The notes: generated by a model not told the origin, from the letters alone. A stretch of 64,000 bases of DNA from Fibrella sp043763995 (GCA_043763995.1 JAYUKZ010000016.1:1-64000); one strand, 5' to 3'. Positions 50,432 through 59,103 are shown, counted from the stretch's first letter. Numbers and translations: made by a program.

Positions 50432-51592
50432 TTATTTCTTGAATTCATCCTTATACGTATCGAACACCAGCGCGTTGATCCAGTAGGCATCGCGGGTGAA
50501 ATAGAACGTTTTAGTGTTCAGGTTACCAATTTCCCGAAACACCTGCTGCGCCAGCAACGTACCTGCCAAACAGCCCTCGCGGTTGTAGACCCTGGTAGTG
50601 GCTTTCAGATGGTCGCGTTCCATCAACTCGCGGAGGCGGACGTTGTCGGGCGGGGTGGGCGTTATGGGGCGGCTTTGCCAGTCTACCCAGCCGGTGGGGG
50701 TGTGGAGCATTTCGATGAATTGCCCGAAATCATCAAGCGTAAACTCCACAATTTCGTCCTGAACTTTTTCGGGAAACCGCCAGGTAATGAACTGGTACGC
50801 TGCCCCGCCGGTGAGGTAAATAACCGACCGGTTGGCCATACGGATGCCGGGATTATCATTCAACGACATCCGAATGAGGGGGGCAATGGAGTCTGTAACC
50901 TGGGCCTGTAATTGCGCCGGGTACGTGTCGGGGGCGGGGTTTCGGAGCAGAACGCGCTCGGACAACCGGCGGGCACCAAACTCGATGGTGTAGGCTTTGA
51001 AGGTGTAGCGGGTGGTGCCCGCCGCGCTTTGGTAGGGTTGCAAAATGCCGCCCTTGAGGTTGCCGCCGCCCACATCAACCAAGATCGCTTTGTCGAAATC
51101 TTCCCGCGCCAACCCCGCCCGCACGCTATAGGTGGCCTCCACTTTGGTAGGCATATCGACCACGGTAGTGAGGCCAAGCTGTTTCTGGGTTTGGGTGTTG
51201 ATGTCGGCCACGTTGGCGGCCATGTTCACACCCGACGAGGTGTAGGCGATAAAATCACGGGGGTTGAGGGCGTAGGTTTCGCTGGCATCTCGTAGCATTT
51301 CCTGCATGGTGGCCACGGCATCCTGAATGTCGGCGGGACGAAGTTTGCCGTTGTTTAGTTCCATGCCCTTCACCAGGCCCACGGTTTCCTGCCGGTCATA
51401 GACCAGTTTATACTTCAGCTTACCCTCACGGTGGTAGAACCCGATGACCGATATTTTGACCCCCTGCGAACCAATATCGAAACCCGCCCGGTAGCCGTCG
51501 TAGACAATGGGCGTGGGAATTTCCTGCGCCCAACTCCGGCTCAAAAGGCCAGACAGCAACAGAAACAGACTCAGAAAACGGACGTTCATCAT
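50432..51592 (-). CDS. exported Ppx/GppA-like (actin-fold) protein
   Basis: A 386-residue protein with an apparent signal peptide (MMNVRFLSLFLLLSGLLSRSWAQ); the paired ATGs at 51592/51589 are the natural starts. The mature part has the phosphate-binding loops of the ASKHA/actin fold in the order of exopolyphosphatase/GppA: AGFDIGSQGVKISVIGF (phosphate 1), AILVDVGGGNLKGGIL (phosphate 2) and VIYLTGGAAYQFITWRF (adenosine-like loop). Ppx/GppA enzymes hydrolyse polyphosphate or pppGpp inside the cell; an exported version is unusual. The C-terminal 90 residues are unassigned. It is convergent with the MutS-like gene (9 bases between stops) and is not co-directional with it. Confidence 0.75.
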   Translation of the reverse strand: MMNVRFLSLFLLLSGLLSRSWAQEIPTPIVYDGYRAGFDIGSQGVKISVIGFYHREGKLKYKLVYDRQETVGLVKGMELNNGKLRPADIQDAVATMQEMLRDASETYALNPRDFIAYTSSGVNMAANVADINTQTQKQLGLTTVVDMPTKVEATYSVRAGLAREDFDKAILVDVGGGNLKGGILQPYQSAAGTTRYTFKAYTIEFGARRLSERVLLRNPAPDTYPAQLQAQVTDSIAPLIRMSLNDNPGIRMANRSVIYLTGGAAYQFITWRFPEKVQDEIVEFTLDDFGQFIEMLHTPTGWVDWQSRPITPTPPDNVRLRELMERDHLKATTRVYNREGCLAGTLLAQQVFREIGNLNTKTFYFTRDAYWINALVFDTYKDEFKK

Positions 51593-51721
51593 GGGGTAGG
51601 GCCACCAAACAGGGCCGGGTTTAGGGGGCAACTGAACCACCCGGACAAGATACAGACAAACCTTGTGCCAACCCATTTATAACCGCATCAGGTACGTATG
51701 CCGAAGTGGATTTTAACCAAA

Positions 51722-51756
51722 AAAAACGGCTTCAGAACATAACCGAAGCCGTTTTT
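51722..51756 (-). terminator. terminator of lpd transcript
   Basis: AAAAACGGCTTC (51722-51733) pairs with GAAGCCGTTTTT (51745-51756); on the minus strand the T-run follows the stem, 18 bases after the lpd stop. The stem is symmetrical and could work both ways. Confidence 0.8.
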
Positions 51757-51774
51757 CAGGAAAAATCTGGTCTG

Positions 51775-53172
51775 CTACAAATGAATAGCTTCACCGTAGG
51801 CCGCTTCTGTGGCATCCTTGATGGCCTCCGACATGGTGGGGTGCGGGTGTACGGCCTTCAAGATTTCGTGCCCCGTGGTTTCCAGGCGGCGGGCAGCCAC
51901 TACTTCGGCAATCATCTCGGTGACGTTGTTGCCAATCAGGTGCGCCCCCAGAAATTCGCCGTATTTGGCATCGAAAATCACCTTCACAAACCCCTCAGGC
52001 GTACCTGCGGCTTTGGCTTTGCCCGATGCCGAAAACGGGAACTTGCCAACTTTCAACTCATACCCCGCCTCGCGAGCTGCTTTCTCGGTGTATCCTACCG
52101 ACGCAATTTCGGGCGTACAGTAGGTGCAACCGGGAATGTTATTGTAGTTCAGCGGCTCCACGTGAGGCAGTCCGGCCAATTTTTCCACGCAGATGATAGC
52201 CTCTGCCGAAGCCACGTGGGCCAGGCTTTGCCCTTTGGTCACGTCGCCAATAGCGTAGTAGCCAGGTACGTTGGTCTGGTAAAAATCGTCGGTCACAATC
52301 TTGCCGCGCTCGGTGGTGATACCCACGTCTTCCAGGCCAATGTTTTCGATGTTGGCCACCACACCCGCCGCCACCAGCACCACGTCGGCGGCAATGGTTT
52401 TTTCGCCGGTAGGGGTTTTCATCGTCACGCGGCACCCGGCTCCGGTGGTGTCCACGCCCGTCACTTCGGTGCTGAGTAACACATCAACGCCCATTTTCTT
52501 GTACTGTCGAAGGAGTTCTTTCGAGATATCTTCGTCTTCGACCGGCACAATATTGGGCAAAAATTCCACAATGGTCACCTTCGTACCCATACTGTTGTAA
52601 ACATAGGCAAATTCGACCCCAATGGCCCCCGACCCCACAATCAACATCGATTCGGGGCGTTTTTCGAGGGTCATGGCCCGGCGGTATTCAATCACTTTTT
52701 CGCCGTCGAGGGGCAGGGCAGGGAGTTGCCGCGCCCGCCCGCCGGTGGCAATAATGATGTTTTTGGCCGAATAACTCGTGGTTTTTCCGTCAATATCAGT
52801 CACGGCTACCTGTTGCCCGGCCTGCACTTTACCGGTACCGGTCAGGATGTCGATCTTGTTTTTTTTCATCAAAAACGCCACGCCTTTGCTCATGCTATCG
52901 GCCACGCCCCGGCTGCGTTTTATCACAGCTCCAAAATCTGCCGACGCATCGCCCACGGCCAGGCCGTAGTCTTTGGCGTGTTTGATGTACTCGAACACCT
53001 GCGCACTTTTCAGCAGGGCTTTAGTGGGAATGCAGCCCCAGTTGAGGCAAATTCCGCCCAGGCTTTCGCGTTCTACTACGGCGGTTTTCAAGCCCAACTG
53101 CGAGGCCCGGATGGCGGCCACGTAGCCACCAGGTCCGCTGCCCAGCACAATCAAATCATAGGGTGAAGCCAT
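51775..53172 (-). CDS. lpdA: dihydrolipoyl dehydrogenase
   Basis: A 465-residue flavoprotein, the E3 component of pyruvate, 2-oxoglutarate and glycine cleavage complexes. The FAD motif is DLIVLGSGPGGYVAAIRASQ; the redox-active disulfide is GGICLNWGCIPTKALL; the NAD motif is SMLIVGSGAIGVEFAYVYNS; the dimer-interface His-Glu pair is in AVHPHPTMSEAIKDATE. Length and all motifs are standard. No E1/E2 genes are adjacent, so it is a shared E3. The upstream region of 170 bases contains a motif copy (53234). Confidence 0.96.
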   Translation of the reverse strand: MASPYDLIVLGSGPGGYVAAIRASQLGLKTAVVERESLGGICLNWGCIPTKALLKSAQVFEYIKHAKDYGLAVGDASADFGAVIKRSRGVADSMSKGVAFLMKKNKIDILTGTGKVQAGQQVAVTDIDGKTTSYSAKNIIIATGGRARQLPALPLDGEKVIEYRRAMTLEKRPESMLIVGSGAIGVEFAYVYNSMGTKVTIVEFLPNIVPVEDEDISKELLRQYKKMGVDVLLSTEVTGVDTTGAGCRVTMKTPTGEKTIAADVVLVAAGVVANIENIGLEDVGITTERGKIVTDDFYQTNVPGYYAIGDVTKGQSLAHVASAEAIICVEKLAGLPHVEPLNYNNIPGCTYCTPEIASVGYTEKAAREAGYELKVGKFPFSASGKAKAAGTPEGFVKVIFDAKYGEFLGAHLIGNNVTEMIAEVVAARRLETTGHEILKAVHPHPTMSEAIKDATEAAYGEAIHL

Positions 53173-53330
53173 TCTTTTTCTGAGTTGGTCTGTTTTGGTT
53201 AGCCGTTTTCAATTGCCCCGCATGAGGGTAGCAACGTACCTGAAAAGGCTTTATGCCTGTGTTTTTAGAACGTAAAGGTAGGGTAGAAAGTTGAGGCGGG
53301 GCCAAACCGGAGGCACGGCGGGTTTTGTTG

Positions 53331-53338
53331 TATTTTTG
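53331..53338 (+). promoter_or_regulatory. candidate -7 box of prfB
   Basis: TATTTTTG matches TAnnTTTG and lies only 7 bases before the ATG at 53346, which would make the mRNA nearly leaderless. No clear -33 box is seen, so this is tentative. Confidence 0.4.
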
Positions 53339-53345
53339 CAGGTAC

Positions 53346-54419
53346 ATGACTACTGAACAATTACAATCCCTGCGGGGACGGGTGGACGCACTACGGGGCT
53401 ACCTTGATTATGACAATAAAAAACAACAACTGGCCGAACTGGAACAGCAAACGTTTCAGCCCGAATTTTGGACCGATGCCCCCCGCGCGGAGGGCGTGAT
53501 GAAACAGGTTCGGGGTCTGAAAGGCTGGATAAGCGGCTACGAAAAACTCACCGGCGAATTCGGCGACCTTGAAACGCTGTATGAGTTCTACGAAGGCGGC
53601 GAGGTAACGGAGGAAGAAGTGGATGCCGAAGGCCGAAAACTCCAGACCACGCTGGACGAACTGGAGTTAAAAAAGATGCTCAGCAACGAAGAAGACCAGC
53701 TCTCGGCGGTGCTGGAAATCAACTCCGGCGCGGGCGGTACCGAGAGTCAGGACTGGGCCGATATGCTCTACCGGATGTATATGCGGTGGGCCGAAAAACA
53801 CGGGTACGGCGTAAAACAGGTTGACTATCAGGACGGTGACACAGCGGGCATCAAGTCAGCCACGATTGAAATTGACGGGCCGCTGGCCTATGGCTATCTG
53901 AAGTCGGAGAACGGCGTACACCGCCTGGTACGTATCTCGCCCTTCGATTCCAACGCCCGGCGGCATACGTCCTTTGCGTCGGTCTATGCCTATCCGCTCG
54001 TGGATGACACGATTGAAATTGAGGTAAACCCGGCCGATATTACCTGGGATACGTTCCGGTCGGGTGGGGCCGGGGGGCAGAACGTAAACAAAGTGGAAAC
54101 CGCCGTGCGGCTGAAACATAAACCGTCGGGCCTGATTATTGAGTGCCAACAGGAGCGCAGCCAATTGATGAACAAGGAGGTAGCGATCCGGCTCCTGAAA
54201 TCGAAACTGTACCAGATTGAGGTGGAGAAACGCAACGCCGCCCGCGCGGAAATCGAAGCCAGCAAGCAAAAAATTGAGTGGGGGTCACAAATCCGATCCT
54301 ACGTGCTGGACGACCGGCGCGTAAAAGACCACCGCACCGGCTACCAGACCTCCAACACCGAAGCCGTGCTCGACGGCGATATCGACGGGTTCATCAAAGC
54401 ATATCTGCTGGAACAGTAG
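53346..54419 (+). CDS. prfB: peptide chain release factor 2 (no programmed frameshift)
   Basis: A 357-residue class I release factor reading UGA and UAA. It has the RF2 tripeptide in RISPFDSNARRHTSFASV (SPF) and the GGQ in SGGAGGQNVNKVETAVRLKH near residue 242. In most bacteria RF2 needs a +1 shift at an in-frame UGA around codon 25. Here the same spot (codons 16-22, 53391-53411) reads Leu-Arg-Gly-Tyr-Leu-Asp-Tyr directly in frame, with no stop and no extra base, so the autoregulatory frameshift is absent. The ATG at 53346 is chosen over the upstream in-frame start at 53325. Confidence 0.95.
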   Translation: MTTEQLQSLRGRVDALRGYLDYDNKKQQLAELEQQTFQPEFWTDAPRAEGVMKQVRGLKGWISGYEKLTGEFGDLETLYEFYEGGEVTEEEVDAEGRKLQTTLDELELKKMLSNEEDQLSAVLEINSGAGGTESQDWADMLYRMYMRWAEKHGYGVKQVDYQDGDTAGIKSATIEIDGPLAYGYLKSENGVHRLVRISPFDSNARRHTSFASVYAYPLVDDTIEIEVNPADITWDTFRSGGAGGQNVNKVETAVRLKHKPSGLIIECQQERSQLMNKEVAIRLLKSKLYQIEVEKRNAARAEIEASKQKIEWGSQIRSYVLDDRRVKDHRTGYQTSNTEAVLDGDIDGFIKAYLLEQ

Positions 54420-54429
54420 GCAGGAGGCG

Positions 54430-55008
54430 TTAAGGACGCTCGCGAAGTAACTTCAGGATTTCTTGTTGGGTAGTCTCCATCCGCTCCTGACTCACTTTCA
54501 TTTCCTCCTGATTTGCGTTCAACCGCTCTACTTCTTTGAAGCCAGTACGGACTTCTTGTTTGAACTCGTGGAGGTCCAGGCTGAGGTCAACAACCGCTCT
54601 TGCAGTTCTTTGCGTATTCGCATCAATGGCAGCAACTTTGGTCTCAATCCCGGTAACTCTGGTCTCAATCCCGGTGACTCTGGTCTCAATGCCGGCAACT
54701 TTGGTCTCAATGCCGGCAATCTTGGTAACCTCCGCTTCTATCCCGGAAATCTTTATCTCTATCCCGGAAATCTTCGTCTCCATCCCGGAAATCTTCGTCT
54801 CCATCCCGGAAGTCTTCGTCTCTATTCTTGTGACTTTGGTCTCAATCCCGGCAACTTTGGTCTCAATCCTGGCAACTTTGATCTCAATACCTTGAATTTT
54901 CGATACTTCATTTATAATAATTCCCTGATTATCAATCAGCCGATCAACTTTCTGAAGTACTTCAGCAATAATGGGTTCAATTTGATCCAGGCGTTGTTCA
55001 GCTCTCAT
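54430..55008 (-). CDS. heptad-repeat coiled-coil protein
   Basis: A 192-residue soluble protein. Residues about 40-130 are some thirteen near-identical heptads of the form IETKVAG/IETRVTG/METKISG, encoded by a 21-base tandem repeat (54641-54893). The repeat predicts a long coiled coil with Ile and Val at core positions. Both flanks are also helical (LDQIEPIIAEVLQKVDRLID; FKQEVRTGFKEVERLNANQE). There is no signal peptide. No family is recognised; it could be a cytoskeletal-like or phage-tail-like rod, but nothing in the context supports either. The opposite strand is also open in this region only because of the repeat. Confidence 0.75.
   Translation of the reverse strand: MRAEQRLDQIEPIIAEVLQKVDRLIDNQGIIINEVSKIQGIEIKVARIETKVAGIETKVTRIETKTSGMETKISGMETKISGIEIKISGIEAEVTKIAGIETKVAGIETRVTGIETRVTGIETKVAAIDANTQRTARAVVDLSLDLHEFKQEVRTGFKEVERLNANQEEMKVSQERMETTQQEILKLLRERP
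54641..54893. repeat. 21-base tandem repeat (coding minisatellite)
   Basis: Successive units of 21 bases such as TTGGTCTCAATCCCGGTAAC (plus-strand view) encode the heptads of the coiled-coil gene on the minus strand. Some neighbouring units are identical or almost so, while a block near 54740-54820 has drifted to TCTTCGTCTCCATCCCGGAA, suggesting two rounds of duplication. Confidence 0.8.
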
Positions 55009-55064
55009 GAGGGTGAAATAGCAAAAATTTTGGCAAAAAATAACCTTAAACCGCTTTAAGCTTG

Positions 55065-56060
55065 TCAGTTGCCTTGAGTAACTACCAAAACCTTGCCCAT
55101 CACCCGCCGACCCAGCATTTCGTTGAGGGCCTCGGCGGCTTGTTCCAGTGGGTAGGTGCCGTGAATGTGCGGTATAAGCTGCCCCTGTTGCCAGAACTGG
55201 AGCAATTCGCGGATGTTTTGCTGGTTATCCTGCGGTTGCCGTTCGGCGAAAGCTCCCCAGAAAACACCCACAATACTGCACCCTTTCAGCAGGGGCAGGT
55301 TGAAGGGCAACGCCGGAATGGGTCCAGCGGCAAAACCCACCACCAGATACCGCCCACCCCAGGCCATCGACCGCAACGCGGATTCGGCCAAATTGCCGCC
55401 CACGGGGTCGTAGACCACATCTACGCCTTTTTTGCCCATTAGTTTGGCCAGGCTTTCGCGCAGGGGGCGGGTGGTGTAGTTGATGGTTTCATCGGCACCG
55501 TACTGGCGGCAGAGGGCCAGTTTTTCCTCGGTGCTGGCAGCGGCGATGACCCGTGCGCCCAACAGCTTACCCAACGACACGGCGGCCAGCCCCACGCCCC
55601 CGGCGGCACCCAGCACTAAGAGCGTCTCACCGGCACGTACCTGAGCGCGTTGTTTCAAGGCGTGGTAGGAAGTGCCGTAAGTATACATCAGCGAAGCCGC
55701 CGTGGGGTAATCCATGCCAGCGGGCATCAGGAAGGTCTTGGCGGCTTCGGCCAATACGCCCTCGGCAAAACCGCCCCAGCCCGTGAGGGCAAACACGCTG
55801 TCGCCGGGGCGGAGGTGCATAACGCCCGCGCCCACTTCGCGCACCACCCCGGCCACTTCGCCACCGGGCGAGAACGAAAAATCAGGTTTGAACTGATATT
55901 TCCCTTCGATGATAAGCGTGTCGGGGAAATTCACGCCGCAGGCTTTCACAGCAATCACAACGGTGCCCGGCGTGGCCACCGGCCAGGCAACCTCTTCCAC
56001 AACAAGGCTTTCGGGCGGGCCGAACTGACGGCAGAGAACGGCTTTCATTTGGTAGGGCAA
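55065..56060 (-). CDS. NADPH:quinone oxidoreductase family (MDR) protein
   Basis: A 331-residue medium-chain dehydrogenase/reductase of the quinone oxidoreductase type, without the zinc ligands of alcohol dehydrogenases. N-terminal half: VKACGVNFPDTLIIEGKYQF; nucleotide-binding half: LLVLGAAGGVGLAAVSLGKL, then VVYDPVGGNLAESALR and YLVVGFAAGPIPALPFNLPL. It reduces quinones or related carbonyls with NADPH; the true substrate is not known. The start could be M1 (56060) or M5 (56048). It begins 4 bases after the sigma-54 activator stop on the same strand. Confidence 0.88.
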   Translation of the reverse strand: MPYQMKAVLCRQFGPPESLVVEEVAWPVATPGTVVIAVKACGVNFPDTLIIEGKYQFKPDFSFSPGGEVAGVVREVGAGVMHLRPGDSVFALTGWGGFAEGVLAEAAKTFLMPAGMDYPTAASLMYTYGTSYHALKQRAQVRAGETLLVLGAAGGVGLAAVSLGKLLGARVIAAASTEEKLALCRQYGADETINYTTRPLRESLAKLMGKKGVDVVYDPVGGNLAESALRSMAWGGRYLVVGFAAGPIPALPFNLPLLKGCSIVGVFWGAFAERQPQDNQQNIRELLQFWQQGQLIPHIHGTYPLEQAAEALNEMLGRRVMGKVLVVTQGN

Positions 56061-56064
56061 CGGG

Positions 56065-57216
56065 CTAAGCGTACAGGTTCACGTCTTCCAGCGTAATTAC
56101 ATCACCGCACATAATCACGAGGCGTTCAATTACGTTGCGCAATTCACGCACATTTCCCGACCAGGGCATGGCCTGAAGCTGCACCATGGCATCGGGGTCG
56201 ATGAGTTTAACCGGCGCGTTGTATTCCCCGCTGATGTCCTGCAAAAACTTGTCGGCCAGAAGGGGAATGTCTTCTTTGCGCTCGGCCAGTGCCGGTACGT
56301 GTATGACAATGACGCTCAGGCGGTGGAACAAATCTTCGCGGAAATTGCCGTCGATGATCTCTTTGCGGAGATCTTTGTTAGTGGCCGCAATGACCCGCAC
56401 GTTGACCTTAATTTCCTTATCGCCACCCACGCGGGTAATCTTGCTTTCCTGCAATGCCCGCAACACTTTAGCCTGCGCCGAGAGGCTCATGTCGCCAATT
56501 TCGTCCAGAAACAACGTACCCCCGTCGGCTTGCTCGAACTTGCCGATCCGTTTGGCGGCGGCACCGGTGAAGGCACCCCGTTCGTGGCCAAACAGCTCAC
56601 TCTCAATCAGTTCGCCAGGAATGGCGGCGCAATTGACCTCCACCAGCGACATCCCGGCGCGGTTGCCCTTCTCATGAATCCCTTTGGCCACCATCTCCTT
56701 ACCCGACCCGTTGGGGCCGGTCACCAGCACCCGCGCTTCGGTAGCGGCCACGCGGTTGATAGTCTCTTTCACCTTCTTGATCGGGGCCGATTCGCCCACA
56801 ATCTCGTTGATTTTATAGATCCGTTTCTTGAGCGTTTTGGTCTCGGCCACCAGTTTCGATTTCTCGATGGCGTTGCGCACCGTCACCAGCAGCCGGTTCA
56901 AATCGGGTGGTTTGGTGATGAAATCGAACGCGCCGCGCTTGGTAGCCTCTACGGCATTTTCCACGTTGCCAAACGCAGAGATCATAATAAACTGGGTACC
57001 CCGTTCGGCATCGTTGGCCTTCAGGAGCATTTCCAGCCCATCCATCTTGGGCATCTTAATGTCGCAAAGAGCTACGTCATACCTCGATTTGAGCACCATG
57101 TCCAGGCCCTCTTCGCCGTCTTTGGCCTCATCGACCTCGTAGCCCTCGTATTCTAAAATATCGCGCAGGGCTGCCCGGATGCTCTTTTCGTCATCAATGA
57201 TGATGAGTTTGGCCAT
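56065..57216 (-). CDS. sigma-54-dependent response regulator lacking a DNA-binding domain
   Basis: A 383-residue NtrC-type activator. The ATG at 57216 starts a standard receiver domain (MAKLIIIDDEKSIRAALRDI, phosphoacceptor Asp in VALCDIKMPKMDG, conserved Lys in FDFITKPPDL). Residues about 140-380 are the AAA+ sigma-54 interaction domain: VTGPNGSGKEMVAKGIHEKG (Walker A), the GAFTGA loop in GHERGAFTGAAAKRIG, DGGTLFLDEIGDMSLSAQ (Walker B) and the arginine-finger region. The protein stops at VITLEDVNLYA, where the C-terminal Fis-type helix-turn-helix should follow, and the next 5 bases lead straight into the oxidoreductase gene, so it was not lost to a frameshift. No cognate kinase is adjacent, although one lies at 59112. 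Confidence 0.9.
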   Translation of the reverse strand: MAKLIIIDDEKSIRAALRDILEYEGYEVDEAKDGEEGLDMVLKSRYDVALCDIKMPKMDGLEMLLKANDAERGTQFIMISAFGNVENAVEATKRGAFDFITKPPDLNRLLVTVRNAIEKSKLVAETKTLKKRIYKINEIVGESAPIKKVKETINRVAATEARVLVTGPNGSGKEMVAKGIHEKGNRAGMSLVEVNCAAIPGELIESELFGHERGAFTGAAAKRIGKFEQADGGTLFLDEIGDMSLSAQAKVLRALQESKITRVGGDKEIKVNVRVIAATNKDLRKEIIDGNFREDLFHRLSVIVIHVPALAERKEDIPLLADKFLQDISGEYNAPVKLIDPDAMVQLQAMPWSGNVRELRNVIERLVIMCGDVITLEDVNLYA

Positions 57217-57471
57217 AATGTGTGTAGACGTATGGGTCGGTAAATGTGTGTGACGACCTGGCCTTCCGGCTGGCCGGTTAAACACATCGTTGGATTAATG
57301 AATCGAAATAAGGCTATTCAGCCGAAGGAAACAACATACTGCCGGTAAATATGATTTTTGCCGACGTTTCTTTTGGGACGAACCCCCCGCCCGATGGATA
57401 CGTACCTACCCTCGAAAACCGAAAAATCTTTCCGGCACCGGTGCTCCAGCTCCGGCGGGCAAGGTTCCCGT

Positions 57472-58524
57472 TTACAGGCTCACCAGCAAATTACAACCCC
57501 GGATATCGGCATTGTCGAACCGGCCTATGACCCTGAAAGCACCCTCGGTACCCACATACTGCCCCAAATCCTGAGTTTCCACAAAGGCGCACGAATCCAG
57601 GTTGGCCAGGTCAATGACGTTCACGCCTCCCGTTTGGCGGGCCGCAGTATGCCCGGGCGCGTAGGTCTGAAACGGGTCGTTGAGGTCGCGAAGACGTACC
57701 TGAAGGGTGGCTCCGGGCCGAAACACCCCTTCCCCCACCGAATACGCCTGCGAGAGCAGTTCGGTCATGCCATACTCGGAATGAATGGCCCCAACCCCCA
57801 GCCGGACCGTGAGTTCGGCGTGAACTTCTTCGCGGAGCCACTCGCGTCGCCGCCCTTTCATGCCGCCGGTTTCCATTACCACCAGGCCGGGGCACTCACC
57901 GAGCCAGTCTAGCGTGGCGGGGCTTTGTTCTACCCAATCGAGCAAGCCGAACGTAACGCCCATCAGCAACACCCGCCGCCCGCCGCCCAATGGCCCGGCC
58001 AACTCGCGGAGGCGGGCGGTGAGGGCGGCGTGATTATTCAGGAAAAAACCCGACGCTGCCGAGCCGCTCAGGGCCATAAACCGCTGAACCATATATACCA
58101 GCGACGAGTTATTTCGTTCCAGATACGACGGCAGCAGGGCCAAAATATGAAACCCCGCTAGGGGGCCGTAAGTGGCCTCGAACAGCCGTTGGCAAACCGC
58201 GTCGTAGAGCGGCAAGTCGGGCACGGTGTGGCGGCTGGTGGCGGGGCCAGTGGTGCCGCTGCTGGCAAACGTTAATCCGCCCGGTTCCTGCCAGGTACGT
58301 ACCGAACGGGTCTTGAAAAAGCTGATCGGTAAAAACGGTATTTCGTCCAGACTCTGAACGTGGGCCGGGTTTCGCCGAAGGTGGTTTAAGTAGCTGGCAT
58401 AGAGCGAGTTATACTCTGCCTGGTACTGAAAAACAGCCAGAGCCAGGTCCTCGAACGTGGGGGTCGACACGCTCAGAATTCGTTGCCGGAGGGCGGCCCG
58501 CCGGGCTTTTTGGGAAGAAAACAC
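57472..58524 (-). CDS. LuxE-like acyl-protein synthetase/acyltransferase family protein
   Basis: A 350-residue protein with motifs of the LuxE acyl-protein synthetase family, a distant adenylate-forming group: FLPISFFKTRSVRTWQEP, the Ser/Thr/Gly-rich FASSGTTGPATSR, ILALLPSYLERNNSSLVYMV and IHSEYGMTELLSQAYSVGEG. Outside luminescence loci, such proteins occur singly in Bacteroidota and may activate fatty acids or other acids; no acyl reductase is linked here. Stop at 57472; the 255-base gap to the sigma-54 activator start contains two motif copies in its neighbourhood and no gene. Confidence 0.82.
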   Translation of the reverse strand: MFSSQKARRAALRQRILSVSTPTFEDLALAVFQYQAEYNSLYASYLNHLRRNPAHVQSLDEIPFLPISFFKTRSVRTWQEPGGLTFASSGTTGPATSRHTVPDLPLYDAVCQRLFEATYGPLAGFHILALLPSYLERNNSSLVYMVQRFMALSGSAASGFFLNNHAALTARLRELAGPLGGGRRVLLMGVTFGLLDWVEQSPATLDWLGECPGLVVMETGGMKGRRREWLREEVHAELTVRLGVGAIHSEYGMTELLSQAYSVGEGVFRPGATLQVRLRDLNDPFQTYAPGHTAARQTGGVNVIDLANLDSCAFVETQDLGQYVGTEGAFRVIGRFDNADIRGCNLLVSL

Positions 58525-58557
58525 AGGAAGCGTCTAAAAATTTAGTAGGTTAACCCA

Positions 58558-59103
58558 ATGCGTACACAACTAATTCAACGGAGTTTGCTGGGCCTGGGGC
58601 TGGCCACCGTCCTGTTGGCTTGCCTCGACGAACCCAACTACAGCGACGTACCAACCATTCGGCTGGTTGGCCCGCCCACCAAAGTTACCCTCGAACCGGG
58701 CATCCTTGTGGGGCAGTCCCGCCGCGATTCGGTCATTGTCACCATTGGTTTCCAGGATGGTACCGGCGATTTGGGCGAAGACACCCGCGACACCACCCGC
58801 CAACGGCTAATATTCGGCAAAGAACCTTGGGGCAACTACGAAATCCGCACGTTTCAGTTCCTGAACGGTACCTTCACCGAACTGCCTCAGGGCGATAACA
58901 AAAAGTTGTTTTTCCCCCGCCTCACCCGCGAGGGCCAACGCGGCCCCATTGAAGGCGATCTGGATTTCAGCCAGGTTTTTCCCTACCAACGGCCGTTCCG
59001 CATGGTGCCGGTCAAGTTTCAGATCCGCATTCGGGATCGGGGTTTGCAGGTGAGCAATATCATCGAGACAGATACGATCTCGGTGCCGCTCAACGCCCGG
59101 TAG
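58558..59103 (+). CDS. hypothetical lipoprotein
   Basis: A 181-residue lipoprotein (MRTQLIQRSLLGLGLATVLLAC, lipobox LLAC). The mature part has beta-rich segments (DSVIVTIGFQDGTGDLGEDT, VPVKFQIRIRDRGLQVSNII) that recall small Bacteroidota lipoproteins with a calcium-binding-like DGxGDLG loop, but no family is assigned. It is divergent from the LuxE-like gene (33 bases between starts) and convergent with the histidine kinase gene (8 bases between stops). Confidence 0.78.
   Translation: MRTQLIQRSLLGLGLATVLLACLDEPNYSDVPTIRLVGPPTKVTLEPGILVGQSRRDSVIVTIGFQDGTGDLGEDTRDTTRQRLIFGKEPWGNYEIRTFQFLNGTFTELPQGDNKKLFFPRLTREGQRGPIEGDLDFSQVFPYQRPFRMVPVKFQIRIRDRGLQVSNIIETDTISVPLNAR

Noticed and set aside
54463..55059. 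198-residue plus-strand ORF rich in Asn-Pro-Gly-Asn repeats opposite the coiled-coil gene
   Set aside because: It exists only because the 21-base repeat keeps both strands open. The minus-strand frame gives sensible heptads and helical flanks; the plus-strand one is low-complexity without signal or family.
57472..58524. Luminescence (lux) locus
   Set aside because: Only a LuxE-like protein is present; no luxA, luxB, luxC or luxD genes surround it.
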